The notes beneath the pieces are model-generated. The model ran no database searches and had not been told where the DNA came from. It was given only the letters and a program-made list of their open reading frames with translations. Shown one piece after another: positions 36,667 through 45,241 of a DNA stretch of 64,000 nt (the first letter of the stretch is position 1; each line of letters opens with the position of its first letter). This DNA is from Comamonas sp. (GTDB taxonomy: Bacteria; Pseudomonadota; Gammaproteobacteria; Burkholderiales; Burkholderiaceae_C), in contig JAQVCA010000004.1 in NCBI GenBank assembly GCA_028690035.1, positions 62,001-126,000 of the forward strand. Direction: 5' to 3'. The position numbers were made by a program, and so were the translations under genes.

Positions 36667-37112
36667 TTACAGAGTTTTCCCCATGTCATTCTGACGATAA
36701 GTTTCCTTCTGCTTGTCCAGTAACTTGCGCAGTTGCTGGCTGCTTGCCTCGTCAGTGGTGAGGCGTGCAAGGACGGCGACGCGGACCTCCTTGGGCGATG
36801 CGTTGTAGCTGTCGATCAATTGCTTGAGGGGCTCAGGCGTGGCCTGCCACTTGCCGCCCCTGTCACTCCACCCAAACGCCTTGGCTTCGCGGCTTGCGGC
36901 CATGCTGCGGAAGTCCTTGGGCACGGCCTCCAGATCACGCTTGGCGATCGCGGCCGCACGCTCTTGGCGAGCCTTCTCCTGGCGCAACTGATCCAGCTTC
37001 TCCAGCTCCTCCCGCTCGTCACTTTGAGCCACGATGACACGGCTGCGGGCCTGCCTGCGTAGCTGCTGATCCTGCTCAGACACAGCCTGCGAATGCGCTT
37101 GCAGCGTCTTTA
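36667..37112 (-). pseudogene. Gene remnant cut at its 5' end by the IS
   Basis: About 147 codons ending in TAA at 36667. The original 5' end is replaced by the left end of the second IS copy; translation could only begin inside the IS (37158), which adds foreign residues. What remains is hydrophilic, with a long charged helix (REELEKLDQLRQEKARQERA) followed by a domain containing FGWSDRGGKWQATPEPLKQ and RVAVLARLTTDEASSQQLR. I do not recognise the family; a role in plasmid or phage DNA handling is possible but unsupported. It was probably longer and belongs to the acquired segment. Confidence 0.6.
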
Positions 37113-38300
37113 GGGAAATCCTGCAAAACCCTCCGCAATGTTTGGTACATGTCAGCATGCAATGGCATCCTCACAGGCCATGAAGCAAAGCAGCCTTGAC
37201 CTGAATCTGAGCACCAAGAAGACCCGCAAACAGGAACTTCTGGTCCAGATGGATCGGGTGGTTCCCTGGGCCGCCTTGGTCGAACTCATTGCGCCCTATT
37301 ACCCCGAAGGCAAGAACGGGCGCCCACCCTTTGCTCTGGAAGCCATGCTGCGCATTCACTGCATGCAGCAGTGGTTCACCCTGTCCGATCTGGCGATGGA
37401 AGAAGCCTTCTTTGACACCCCGATCTACCGAGAGTTTGCCGGGCTTGATGCCCATGGACGAATACCGGATGAGAGCACCATCCTGAGGTTTCGCCACCGG
37501 CTGGAGAAACACAGGCTGGCCGAGCAGATTCTGGCCACGGTCAACGACCTGTTGGCAGCGCAGGGCTTGCTGCTCAAGGCAGGCACTGCGGTGGATGCCA
37601 CCTTGATTGCAGCGCCCAGTTCCACCAAGAACAAGAACAGAAAGCGCGATCCAGAGATGCATTCGAGCCAAAAGGGCAACGAGTGGCACTTTGGCATGAA
37701 GGCCCACATTGGCGTGGACGCGGACTCAGGCCTGGTGCACACCGTCATTGGCACCTGGGGCAACGTGGCCGACGTCACTGAAGGCAACAGCTTGCTCCAT
37801 GGTGAGGAAGCGGATGCCTTTGGGGATGCTGGCTACCAAGGCGCACACAAGCGCCCGGATGCCAGGAAGGATGTCACCTGGCATGTGGCGATGCGCCCAG
37901 GCAAGCGCAAAGAGCTGGACAAGGAAAACAACCCCATAGACGCACTCATAGACCAGGTGGAGAAGATCAAGGCCAGCATCCGGGCCAAGGTGGAGCACCC
38001 CTTCAGGGTGATCAAACGGCAGTTTGGCTATACCAAGGTGCGTTACCGGGGGCTCAAGAAGAACACGCTGCAGCTCAAGACGCTGTTTGCGCTATCGAAC
38101 CTGTGGATGGTGCGCCACCAATTGCTGGGGGTGCAGGGATGAGTGCGCCCGCAAACAGCCGTGCAGCCGCAGCGGCTGCGCAAGTGGCCCCCACAAGGGG
38201 CACCAAACAAGGCGGAACCGCTGGAAAAACGGCCTCCATTGCGCCAGATGAAAAACTCAGTCTCGTAGCACGCGCGAAACCGAGTTGTTCAGGACATTCC
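37113..38300 (+). mobile_element. IS5-family insertion sequence, full-length copy
   Basis: 1188 bp, ends GGGAAATCCTGCAAAAC and, read inward from the right, GGAATGTCCTGAACAAC; about 13 of 17 end positions match. It is flanked by TA (37111-37112 and 38301-38302). It interrupts an older gene on the left and carries one transposase gene and a 160-bp 3' tail with a GCAGCCGC / GCGGCTGC hairpin. Point differences from the other copy show the two have diverged slightly. Confidence 0.92.
37138..38142 (+). CDS. IS5-family transposase, intact
   Basis: A 334-residue DDE transposase: N-terminal DUF772 region (about 47-110, with GRPPFALEAMLRIHCMQQWF), then the catalytic domain with D at about 153 (AVDATLIAAPSST), D at about 230 (FGDAGYQGAHKR) and E at about 286 in the signature KVEHPFRVIKRQFGYTK followed by VRYRGLKKN. 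All three acidic residues are present, so the enzyme is probably active and could also act on the shorter copy. A short frame starting ATGA at the stop exists in both copies but ends at the insertion junction. Confidence 0.93.
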   Translation: MFGTCQHAMASSQAMKQSSLDLNLSTKKTRKQELLVQMDRVVPWAALVELIAPYYPEGKNGRPPFALEAMLRIHCMQQWFTLSDLAMEEAFFDTPIYREFAGLDAHGRIPDESTILRFRHRLEKHRLAEQILATVNDLLAAQGLLLKAGTAVDATLIAAPSSTKNKNRKRDPEMHSSQKGNEWHFGMKAHIGVDADSGLVHTVIGTWGNVADVTEGNSLLHGEEADAFGDAGYQGAHKRPDARKDVTWHVAMRPGKRKELDKENNPIDALIDQVEKIKASIRAKVEHPFRVIKRQFGYTKVRYRGLKKNTLQLKTLFALSNLWMVRHQLLGVQG

Positions 38301-38302
38301 TA

Positions 38303-38345
38303 GCACTTATGGGATAAATGCGAACAGCTATGGATATAGGAGTAG
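38303..38345. repeat. Half-type copy of the dispersed repeat
   Basis: GCACTTATGGGATAAATGCG then AACAGCTATGGATATAGGAG. It abuts the right end of the IS. The rest of the gap to ydfG (38346-38546) holds GC-rich dyads (for example GCTCCCCGGCGGGCC) but no gene I can identify. Confidence 0.55.
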
Positions 38346-38546
38346 GGCTGTGACGCTCCCCGGCGGGCCAGGTGCGGGTGGCCGCCGGGACGGATCCAAG
38401 ACGTTGAACGCCCGGTCAACGACTCGCCGGGCACGGATGGGATACCCTCGCCATCCGCTCCCTGACCGCTGGAGCGCATGACGGTTCGCCGCTGGGGCGT
38501 GCAACGCTAACGCGCCCCCCGATTCGCATTTTTTGGAGACCTTCTC

Positions 38547-39302
38547 ATGATCGTGTTTGTCACCGGCGCCTCGGCCGGTTTTGGCGAGGCCATTGCCCGC
38601 ACCTTTGTCCGTGGGGGCCACAAGGTGGTCGCCACCGCCCGGCGCAAAGACCGCCTGCAGGCCCTGGCCCAGGAGCTGGGCGACGCGCTGCTGCCGCTGG
38701 AGCTGGACGTGCGCGACCGCGCCGCCTGCGAGGCCCTGCCCGGCCAGCTGCCCGCCGAATTTGCCGCCATCGATGTGCTGGTGAACAACGCCGGCCTGGC
38801 GCTGGGCCTGGAGCCGGCGCACCAGGCCTCGCTGGACGACTGGCAGACCATGATCGACACCAACTGCACGGGTCTGGTGCAGGTTACCCGGGCGCTGCTA
38901 CCGGGCATGGTGGAGCGCAACCGGGGCCATGTGTTCAACCTGGGCTCGATTGCCGGCAGCTGGCCGTACGCCGGCGGCAATGTGTACGGCGCCACCAAGG
39001 CCTTCGTGCGCCAATTCAGCCTGAACCTGCGCGCCGACCTGGCGGGCAAGGCAATCCGCGTGACCGACATCGAGCCCGGCCTGTGCGGCGGAACCGAGTT
39101 TTCTGCCGTGCGCTTTCATGGCGACACCGACAAGGCTGCCAAGGTCTATCAGGACGTGCAGCCGCTGACTGCCGAGGACATTGCCGACACCATCTACTGG
39201 ATTGCCACCCGCCCCGCGCACGTCAACATCAACACCATCGAAATGATGCCCGTGGCGCAGTCGTTTGCCGGGCTGTCGGTACACCGCGGCAGTCAGGTCT
39301 GA
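38547..39302 (+). CDS. ydfG: NADP-dependent 3-hydroxy acid dehydrogenase YdfG-type (SDR)
   Basis: A short-chain dehydrogenase of 251 residues that follows E. coli YdfG almost throughout. YdfG oxidises L-allo-threonine, L-serine and 3-hydroxy acids and reduces malonic semialdehyde. Seen here: the cofactor motif VTGASAGFGEAIAR, NNAGLALGLEPAHQAS, the active-site serine in LGSIAGSWPYAGGN, the YGATK catalytic pair, and the conserved C-terminus HVNINTIEMMPV. The ATG has a GGAG twelve bases upstream. It stands alone between the mobile segment and the convergent apt gene. Confidence 0.92.
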   Translation: MIVFVTGASAGFGEAIARTFVRGGHKVVATARRKDRLQALAQELGDALLPLELDVRDRAACEALPGQLPAEFAAIDVLVNNAGLALGLEPAHQASLDDWQTMIDTNCTGLVQVTRALLPGMVERNRGHVFNLGSIAGSWPYAGGNVYGATKAFVRQFSLNLRADLAGKAIRVTDIEPGLCGGTEFSAVRFHGDTDKAAKVYQDVQPLTAEDIADTIYWIATRPAHVNINTIEMMPVAQSFAGLSVHRGSQV

Positions 39303-39353
39303 ACTGCCACAGGTAAAACTCTGGGACGGCTGCGCCCGGCGCGCTGCTGCAGC

Positions 39354-39911
39354 TCAGTGCCCGCTGAAATCCACCAGGGTGAACAGGGGCAGGCCGCCCA
39401 CGGTGCGCAGCAGCTGGGAGCCGCCCAGCTCGGGCAGATCGACGATGGCGGCGCCTTCCATGACGGTGGCGCCGAGTTTTTCCAGCAGCTTTTTGCCCGC
39501 CATCATGGTGCCGCCGGTGGCGATCAGGTCGTCGATGAGCAAGACCTTGTCGCCCGGTTGCACGGCGTCGGTGTGCAGCTCGACGGTGGCGCTGCCGTAT
39601 TCCAGTTCGTAGGTTTCTTCCACGGTGGTGAAGGGCAGCTTGCCTTTTTTGCGGATGGGCACAAAGCCCACGCCCAGTTCGTAGGCGATCACCGAGCCAA
39701 TGATGAAGCCGCGTGCATCCAGCCCGGCCACCACGTCGGGGCGCATGGTTTTGTCCATGTAGCGCTGCACAAAGACGTCGATCAGCACGCGGAACACCTT
39801 GGGATCCTGCAGCAGCGGGGTGATGTCGCGAAACTGCACCCCTGGCGCAGGCCAGTCGGGCACGGTACGGATGTGGTCGCGCAGGTAGTCTTGGACGCTG
39901 GTGGAGTACAT
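39354..39911 (-). CDS. apt: Adenine phosphoribosyltransferase
   Basis: Purine salvage: adenine plus PRPP to AMP. The 185-residue protein has the family start ([20 protein letters not shown], about residues 9-28), [11 protein letters not shown] for base binding and the PRPP-binding motif [13 protein letters not shown] (about 126-138). The frame continues far upstream on this strand without similarity, so the ATG at 39911 is chosen from family length. It is divergent from kdsD, with 96 bp between them. It recycles the adenine released by the MTA/SAH nucleosidase also encoded in this window. Confidence 0.94.
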   Translation of the reverse strand: MYSTSVQDYLRDHIRTVPDWPAPGVQFRDITPLLQDPKVFRVLIDVFVQRYMDKTMRPDVVAGLDARGFIIGSVIAYELGVGFVPIRKKGKLPFTTVEETYELEYGSATVELHTDAVQPGDKVLLIDDLIATGGTMMAGKKLLEKLGATVMEGAAIVDLPELGGSQLLRTVGGLPLFTLVDFSGH

Positions 39912-40007
39912 GGCAAAAACAGGGCGGGGCAAAGGCCGGCAAGCCAGCATGAAGGAAAAGGCGAAGCCCAAGTGTAGCCCTGGGGCTGGCCGATAAAATC
40001 CCACGCT

Positions 40008-41009
40008 ATGACTTCTCGCGCCTCGCACGTCCCCATGGTGGACGCCGCCCATGCACTGGCCACGGCCCGTGACACCCTGCAGATCGAAATTGCCTCGCTG
40101 CAAGCCTTGGCACAGCGTCTGGATCAGACGTTTGTGCAGGTGGTACAGGCCATGCTGGCCACCGCAGGACGTGTGGTGGTCATGGGCATGGGCAAAAGCG
40201 GCCATGTGGGCAGCAAGATTGCTGCCACCCTGGCCTCCACCGGCACGCCGGCATTTTTTGTGCATCCGGCCGAGGCCAGCCATGGCGATCTGGGCATGGT
40301 CACCGACAAGGACATCGTGCTGGCCCTGTCCAACAGTGGCGAGAGCCAAGAGATCACCGGCCTGCTGCCCGCGCTCAAACGCCAAGGCGTGCGCGTGGTG
40401 GCCATGACGGGACGGCTGGATTCGACCCTGGCGCAGCATGCCGATTGGGTGCTGGACAGCAGCGTCGAGCGCGAAGCCTGTCCGCTGAACCTGGCGCCCA
40501 CGGCCAGCACCACCGTGCAGCTGGCCTTGGGCGATGCGCTGGCCACGGCGCTGTTGGATGCGCGCGGTTTTCGGGCCGAGGACTTTGCACGCTCCCACCC
40601 GGGCGGTGCTTTGGGCCGCAAGCTGCTCACGCATGTGCGCGACGTGATGCGCAGCGGTGCCGAGCTGCCCACGGTGCGCCCCGAGGACGATTTTTTCACG
40701 CTGATGCGCGCCATCAGCGCCAAGAACCTGGGCGCAGCCGTGGTGGTGGATGCCGACCAGCAGGTGCTGGGCATTTTTACCGACGGCGATTTGCGCCGCC
40801 GCCTGGAAGCGGGCACCGACCTGCGTGGCGCCAGCGCGGCGCAGCTGATGCACCCCCAGCCACGCACCATCGCCGCCCAGGCCCTGGCCACCCACGCCGC
40901 GCAGATGATGGAGCAGCATGGCATCACCAGCATTCCGGTGGTCGATGGGCAGCAGCGCCTGGTCGGCATGGTGCACATCCGCGACCTGATGCTGGCCAAA
41001 GTCATTTAA
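40008..41009 (+). CDS. kdsD: Arabinose-5-phosphate isomerase KdsD
   Basis: It converts ribulose-5-P to arabinose-5-P, the first committed step towards Kdo of LPS. The 333-residue protein has a SIS sugar-isomerase domain (about 25-205: [40 protein letters not shown]) and two CBS domains (about 210-333). There is no Shine-Dalgarno; TAAAAT lies eight bases before the ATG (39994-39999), which suggests a leaderless transcript. kdsC follows after 20 bp and lptC overlaps kdsC, forming an LPS operon. Confidence 0.95.
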   Translation: MTSRASHVPMVDAAHALATARDTLQIEIASLQALAQRLDQTFVQVVQAMLATAGRVVVMGMGKSGHVGSKIAATLASTGTPAFFVHPAEASHGDLGMVTDKDIVLALSNSGESQEITGLLPALKRQGVRVVAMTGRLDSTLAQHADWVLDSSVEREACPLNLAPTASTTVQLALGDALATALLDARGFRAEDFARSHPGGALGRKLLTHVRDVMRSGAELPTVRPEDDFFTLMRAISAKNLGAAVVVDADQQVLGIFTDGDLRRRLEAGTDLRGASAAQLMHPQPRTIAAQALATHAAQMMEQHGITSIPVVDGQQRLVGMVHIRDLMLAKVI

Positions 41010-41029
41010 CGCCCCAGAAAGACACCCCC

Positions 41030-41590
41030 ATGCCCCGCAACCTCAACGGCCCGGCTTTGCATTTCGACCCCACACTGCTGCTGCAGGCGCAGCCGGTGCG
41101 TGTGGTGTTTTTTGATGTGGATGGCGTGCTGACCGATGGCGGCCTGTACTTCAGCGCCACGGGCGAAACCGTCAAACGCTTTCACACACTGGATGGCCAC
41201 GGCCTCAAGCTGCTGCAGCAGGCAGGTATCACCCCCGCCGTGGTCACGGGACGCGATTCGGCGCCGCTGCGTCTGCGCTTGCAGCAATTGGGGGTGCAAC
41301 ATGCCGTGTTTGGCACCGAAGACAAGCTGCCCGCCGCCCAAGGCATTCTGGACACCTTGGGACTGGGCTGGCACCAGGGCGCCGCCATGGGCGACGATTG
41401 GCCCGATCTGCCGCTGATGCGCCGCTGCGCCCTGGCCTGCGCCCCAGCCAACGCCCACCCCGAAAACCTGGCGCTGGCCGATTGGGTGAGTACAGCCGCA
41501 GGGGGCGATGGTGCCGTACGCCAGCTGTGCGACTTGTTGCTGGTGGCCAGTGGCCACTACCGGCGCTTGTTGGCGCAGTACCTGCCATGA
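41030..41590 (+). CDS. kdsC: 3-deoxy-D-manno-octulosonate 8-phosphate phosphatase KdsC
   Basis: A HAD-family phosphatase releasing Kdo from Kdo-8-P. The 186-residue protein has the nucleophile motif [13 protein letters not shown] (about residues 24-36), motif II TGRDS, and the C-terminal [10 protein letters not shown] motif with the Mg2+-binding aspartates. The ATG at 41030 gives normal KdsC length; a longer open frame upstream is the shadow of kdsD. The stop overlaps the lptC start as ATGA. Confidence 0.94.
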   Translation: MPRNLNGPALHFDPTLLLQAQPVRVVFFDVDGVLTDGGLYFSATGETVKRFHTLDGHGLKLLQQAGITPAVVTGRDSAPLRLRLQQLGVQHAVFGTEDKLPAAQGILDTLGLGWHQGAAMGDDWPDLPLMRRCALACAPANAHPENLALADWVSTAAGGDGAVRQLCDLLLVASGHYRRLLAQYLP

Positions 41591-42189
41591 AGCGGCGCGC
41601 CCTACGGTGGTGGGATCACCTTTCGCTGTACCTGCCAGTGCTGCTGATGGGCGCACTGGCGCTGGCCAGCTGGTGGCTGGTGCGTACGGCACCGCAACCG
41701 GTGCGCAGCGCAGCGCCTTCTGTGCTCAGTGACACGCCAGACTACCGCTTGCAAGGCTTTTCCGTGCAGCAATTCGACGCGCAAGGCACGCTGCGCAGCC
41801 AGATGTGGGGCTCGCAGGCACGCCACTACCCGGTGCGCGATGTGCTCGAAGTCGATGTGCTGCGCACACGCAGCCTTGGCCCGACAGGCACGACCACTAC
41901 GGCGCACGCGCAGCGCGGCATCAGCAACAGCGACAGTTCAGAAGTGCAGCTGTGGGGCAACGCCGAAGTGCGCCGCAGCGACGGCACGGCACGCCAGCCC
42001 GATCTGGTGCTGCAGGGAGAGTTTTTTCACGCTTGGACGCAAGAAGAGCGTGTGCGCTCGCACCTGCCCGTGGTCATCACACGCGGCGGCAACCGCTGGA
42101 CGGGCAACCAACTGGACTACCACCACCTAGAGCAGGTGCTGGTGCTGCAAGGTCAGGTGCGCGGCGTGCTGCAGCCGCGCAAACGCTAA
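41587..42189 (+). CDS. lptC: LPS export system protein LptC
   Basis: LptC is a bitopic inner-membrane protein linking the LptBFG transporter to the periplasmic LptA bridge. The 200-residue product has one N-terminal membrane helix (about 14-33, LYLPVLLMGALALASWWLV) and a periplasmic beta-jellyroll with DYRLQGFSVQQFDAQGTLR and LDYHHLEQVLVLQGQVRGVL. It begins inside the kdsC stop codon. In most betaproteobacteria lptA and lptB come next; here the neighbour is a convergent RNA-binding-protein gene whose stop overlaps the lptC stop by three bases. Confidence 0.9.
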   Translation: MKRRALRWWDHLSLYLPVLLMGALALASWWLVRTAPQPVRSAAPSVLSDTPDYRLQGFSVQQFDAQGTLRSQMWGSQARHYPVRDVLEVDVLRTRSLGPTGTTTTAHAQRGISNSDSSEVQLWGNAEVRRSDGTARQPDLVLQGEFFHAWTQEERVRSHLPVVITRGGNRWTGNQLDYHHLEQVLVLQGQVRGVLQPRKR

Positions 42190-42587
42190 CGAGCGGTAGC
42201 GGCACCGCCAGAACTTACGGGTGCGGGATAAGGGCTGCGCTGGCGCGGCCCAGTGCTGTAGGGGCTGCGAAAACCGTTATCCTTGCGTCCGGCATAGCCA
42301 TTACGCGGCGCTCCGGCAGAAGCTGGCACCGAGCGCATCTGCATGGGACGCGCCTCGCTGACCACCAGGGTGCGCCCGCCCAGTGGCCGACCATGCAGTG
42401 CAGCGATGGCGCTGCGCGCCTGTTGCGCCTCGTGCATCTCGACAAAGCCAAAGCCCTTAGAGCGACCCGTGCCGCGTTCCATCATCACCTGCGCCTGGGT
42501 GACGGAGCCAAAGGGGGTGAAAATTTGTGCCAGCTCCTCATCGCGTACCGCGTAGGGAAGGTTGCCAACGTACAGCCTGTTGCCCAT
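42186..42587 (-). CDS. RRM-domain RNA-binding protein
   Basis: A 133-residue protein with one RNA recognition motif (about residues 1-80): RNP2 as LYVGNLPY (4-11) and RNP1 as KGFGFVEM (about 44-51). A basic, Ser/Pro/Gly-rich tail (RNGYAGRKDNGFRSPYSTG) follows. It resembles the small cold-inducible RRM proteins common in beta- and gammaproteobacteria and cyanobacteria. GGAG is about seven bases before the ATG at 42587. It lies downstream of, and is paralogous to, the RRM gene at 42797, beyond an intrinsic terminator. Confidence 0.9.
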   Translation of the reverse strand: MGNRLYVGNLPYAVRDEELAQIFTPFGSVTQAQVMMERGTGRSKGFGFVEMHEAQQARSAIAALHGRPLGGRTLVVSEARPMQMRSVPASAGAPRNGYAGRKDNGFRSPYSTGPRQRSPYPAPVSSGGAATAR

Positions 42588-42733
42588 GGGCCACTCCTCA
42601 AAAATGGCCGGCACTGCCTACAAAGAAAAAAGAAAACCAACCAATCACCGGGCCGACCAGCAAGGGGGCATCACAGCATAATTACCCCATAAAACCAAGC
42701 CGGATTTGCCCGTCAGCTGTCGTGTGCGGACAA

Positions 42734-42763
42734 CAAAAAAGGAGCCTGAAAAGGCTCCTTTTG
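42734..42763 (-). terminator. Intrinsic terminator of the upstream RRM gene
   Basis: Read on the minus strand: AAAAGGAGCC / GGCTCCTTTT stem with a short TTTCA loop and a TTTTTTGTTG tail. It lies between the two RRM genes, so they are likely separate transcripts. Confidence 0.85.
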
Positions 42764-42796
42764 CGCTAGATCAAGCCGCAAGGCTTGGGGCAGAAA

Positions 42797-43138
42797 TTAG
42801 TAGCTGCTGCGACGGTTGTAACCGCCGCCGCCATTGCCGCCGCCGAAGCCGCCGCCACCAAAGCCACCGCCGCTGCGGGGGGGACGGGGTTCCATGGGGC
42901 GGGCCACGTTCACGACCAGATCACGGCCACCGAAGTTTTGACCGTGCGTGCCTTGGATGGCGGCTTGGGCTTCGGCATCGCTGCCCATTTCCACAAAGCC
43001 AAAGCCTTTGGAGCGGCCAGTGTCGCGCTCCATCATCACTTTGGCGCTTTGCACCGAACCGAAAGCACCGAAGGTTTGCTCCAGGTCTTGGTCGCGGAAG
43101 GAATAAGGCAGATTGCCAACGTACAGTTTGTTGCCCAT
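42797..43138 (-). CDS. Glycine-rich RRM-domain RNA-binding protein
   Basis: A 113-residue protein: one RRM (about 1-80; RNP2 LYVGNLPY, RNP1 KGFGFVEM) and a tail of GGGFGGGGFGGGNGGGG ending YNRRSSY. This is the layout of bacterial cold-shock glycine-rich RNA-binding proteins; a role in RNA folding or stability at low temperature is likely but not shown. The first 50 residues are very close to its neighbour at 42186, indicating tandem duplication. Confidence 0.92.
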   Translation of the reverse strand: MGNKLYVGNLPYSFRDQDLEQTFGAFGSVQSAKVMMERDTGRSKGFGFVEMGSDAEAQAAIQGTHGQNFGGRDLVVNVARPMEPRPPRSGGGFGGGGFGGGNGGGGYNRRSSY

Positions 43139-43373
43139 GGCGGGACTCCTGAAATCAAAGAAAAAAACGCGATGGAGCCCTGGCCAGAATCACACAGACA
43201 CGGTAGAGACGCAAACGCACTCGCTCCCGTACTCATTGCAACGAGAGCGCGGCCATTATCAGGGAAGGCCCTGCTGCGAAGGCAGTTTTTTCAAAAAATT
43301 TGTGCCTATACAACACCCATCCGCGCAGGGCTGGGCATAGGGCTTGCACAAAGCAGCGAGAATGCGCGCCCTT

Positions 43374-43967
43374 ATGGAAGCATTCTTTTTTTCCACCCTC
43401 GTGGTGGCGCTGGCCGAGATGGGCGACAAAACCCAACTGCTGGCTTTGGTGTTGGCTGCGCGTTTTCGCCGCCCTTGGCCGATTGTGTGGGGCATCTTTT
43501 TGGCCACCGTGCTCAACCACGCGCTGGCCGGTGCCGTAGGCGCCTGGGTGGTGCAATGGCTGGGGCCAGATGCCATGCGCTGGGTGCTGGGCCTGTCTTT
43601 CATCGCCATGGCGGTGTGGATGCTGGTGCCCGACAAGCTCGACGATGAAGACGGCGTGCGCGAGCACCCCGGCTGGGGCGTGCTCATGACCACCACCGTG
43701 GCCTTCTTCCTGGCCGAGATGGGCGACAAAACCCAAGTGGCCACCGTGATGCTGGCCGCGCAGTACCAGGCCTTTTTCTGGGTGGTGGCGGGCACCACGC
43801 TGGGCATGCTGCTGGCGAATGCGCCGGTGGTGTGGTGGGGCGACCAGCTGGTGCGCAAGCTGCCGCTGAAGCTGGTGCATGGCATCTCGGCACTGATTTT
43901 TTTGGTGCTGGGCGTGCTGGCGCTCCTGGGCGGGGGCGATCTGGGCCTCAAAGCCATGCAGCCGTAG
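43374..43967 (+). CDS. TMEM165/GDT1 (UPF0016) family cation transporter
   Basis: A 197-residue membrane protein with about six helices and two copies of the family signature E-x-G-D-K-T: EMGDKTQLLALVLA (about residues 15-28) and EMGDKTQVATVMLA (about 117-130). Bacterial members export Mn2+ and eukaryotic ones move Mn2+/Ca2+ in exchange for protons. Starting at 43374 gives the normal length; an ATG at 43362 is an alternative, and neither has a strong Shine-Dalgarno. The 235 bp upstream (43139-43373) show no yybP-ykoY-type riboswitch that I can recognise. It precedes the metX leader but is a separate unit. Confidence 0.88.
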   Translation: MEAFFFSTLVVALAEMGDKTQLLALVLAARFRRPWPIVWGIFLATVLNHALAGAVGAWVVQWLGPDAMRWVLGLSFIAMAVWMLVPDKLDDEDGVREHPGWGVLMTTTVAFFLAEMGDKTQVATVMLAAQYQAFFWVVAGTTLGMLLANAPVVWWGDQLVRKLPLKLVHGISALIFLVLGVLALLGGGDLGLKAMQP

Positions 43968-44005
43968 CCAGCAAAAGGCGCTGGCATAATGGGCTTTCGC
44001 TTTTC

Positions 44006-44060
44006 CATGCGCCGATTTGCTTGAGCTTGCGGGCGCTTTATAAATCCAGCTAAAAACCCG
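44006..44060 (+). promoter_or_regulatory. SAM-II (SAM-alpha) riboswitch upstream of metX
   Basis: The core matches the SAM-II aptamer: GCGCCGATTT, then TTGC, the closing GGGCGC, and TATAAATCCAGCTAAAAA. Stem P1 pairs GCGCC (44009-44013) with GGCGC (44032-44036), and the invariant ATAAAT and AGCTAAAAA segments that build the pseudoknot triplex are present. It lies about 55 nt before metX, the gene this class usually controls. High SAM should lower metX-metW expression. Confidence 0.85.
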
Positions 44061-44077
44061 TCCGACGAACATGCATC

Positions 44078-44113
44078 GACCCGGCCTCGTTTTTAGCGAG
44101 GTCGGGTTTTTTT
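44078..44113 (+). terminator. Attenuator hairpin overlapping the metX ribosome-binding region
   Basis: A 12-bp stem GACCCGGCCTCG / CGAGGTCGGGTT and seven T immediately before the metX ATG. The aptamer's 3' end AAAAACCCG (44052-44060) can pair with CGGGTTTTT (44103-44111), an exclusive alternative. The only GAGG near the start codon (44098-44101) lies inside the 3' arm. Confidence 0.75.
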
Positions 44114-45241
44114 ATGTCCTTCATCGCTACCCCCCAATCCATGCACTTTGCGGATGCGCTGGCGCTACAAAGCGGCGCCAGCATCCGCGATTACCACCTG
44201 GCCTACGAAACCTACGGCCAGCTCAATGCCGACAAGTCCAACGCGGTGCTGGTGTGCCATGCGCTCAACGCCTCGCACCATGTGGCCGGTTACTACCCTG
44301 GTGAAGAAAAAAGCACCGGCTGGTGGGACAACATGATCGGCCCGGGCAAGCCGGTGGATACGAACAAGTTCTTTGTCATCGGCGTGAACAACCTGGGCTC
44401 GTGCTTTGGCTCGACCGGGCCGATGCACACCCATCCCGACACCGGCGAAATTTATGGTGCCGACTTCCCCGTGGTCACCGTGGAAGACTGGGTGGACGCC
44501 CAGGCGCGCCTGCTCGATCGCCTGGGCATCCAGCAATTGGCGGCGGTGCTGGGCGGCAGCTTGGGCGGCATGCAGGCACTCAGTTGGACACTGCAATACC
44601 CCGAGCGCATGCGCCACGCCGTGGTGGTGGCCAGTGCACCCAATCTGACGGCAGAGAACATTGCCTTCAACGAAGTGGCGCGCCGCGCCATCGTCACCGA
44701 CCCAGACTTTCACGGCGGCAACTTCTACCGCCACGGCGTGATTCCGCAGCGCGGCCTGCGCATTGCGCGCATGATTGGCCACATCACCTACCTGTCCGAC
44801 GATGTGATGAACCAAAAGTTTGGCCGTCAGTTGCGCGAAGGGCTGGAGCTGAAATACAGCACGCAGGACATCGAGTTCCAAATCGAAAGCTATCTGCGCT
44901 ACCAAGGCGACAAGTTCAGCAGCTACTTCGACGCCAACACCTATTTGCTCATTACGCGGGCGCTCGATTACTTTGACCCGGCGCGCCGCCACGGCGGGCA
45001 ACTGTCGCAGGCACTGCGGGCCGCGCAGGCCAAATTCCTGCTGGTGAGCTTTACCACCGACTGGCGCTTTGCCCCGGCGCGCTCGCGCGAGATCGTCAAA
45101 GCACTTTTGGATAACCGTCGCCAAGTGAGCTACGCCGAGATCGACGCCCCGCACGGCCACGATGCCTTTTTGCTGGACGACCCGCGCTACATGGGCACCA
45201 TGCGCGCCTATTTCGAGAACATTGCCAAGGAGTTTGCATGA
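44114..45241 (+). CDS. metX: Homoserine O-acyltransferase MetX
   Basis: The first committed step of methionine synthesis, acylating homoserine (acetyl- or succinyl-CoA donor; betaproteobacterial MetX may use succinyl-CoA, not resolvable here). A 375-residue alpha/beta hydrolase with the nucleophile elbow [12 protein letters not shown] (Ser about 149), [12 protein letters not shown] forming the oxyanion region, and the C-terminal Asp and His in FTTDWRFAP and [11 protein letters not shown]. The ATG follows the attenuator T-run directly. The stop overlaps metW as ATGA. Regulated by the SAM-II riboswitch in front. Confidence 0.95.
   Translation: MSFIATPQSMHFADALALQSGASIRDYHLAYETYGQLNADKSNAVLVCHALNASHHVAGYYPGEEKSTGWWDNMIGPGKPVDTNKFFVIGVNNLGSCFGSTGPMHTHPDTGEIYGADFPVVTVEDWVDAQARLLDRLGIQQLAAVLGGSLGGMQALSWTLQYPERMRHAVVVASAPNLTAENIAFNEVARRAIVTDPDFHGGNFYRHGVIPQRGLRIARMIGHITYLSDDVMNQKFGRQLREGLELKYSTQDIEFQIESYLRYQGDKFSSYFDANTYLLITRALDYFDPARRHGGQLSQALRAAQAKFLLVSFTTDWRFAPARSREIVKALLDNRRQVSYAEIDAPHGHDAFLLDDPRYMGTMRAYFENIAKEFA

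Larger units (their letters stand above)
33711..38300. mobile_element. Putative composite transposon carrying a sulP gene
   Basis: Two directly repeated IS5-family copies (33711-34757 and 37113-38300) bracket a segment of about 2.35 kb holding a SulP transporter, its structured leader, and a truncated gene. The inside is visibly AT-richer than the host DNA. TA dinucleotides flank the outer ends (33709-33710 and 38301-38302), as expected for one 4.59-kb transposition event, although each single copy has TA on both sides as well. Independent insertions are therefore not excluded. Confidence 0.5.

Noticed and set aside
43139..43373. Manganese riboswitch before the TMEM165-like gene
   Set aside because: The family often has yybP-ykoY RNA, but no matching paired loops are visible here.
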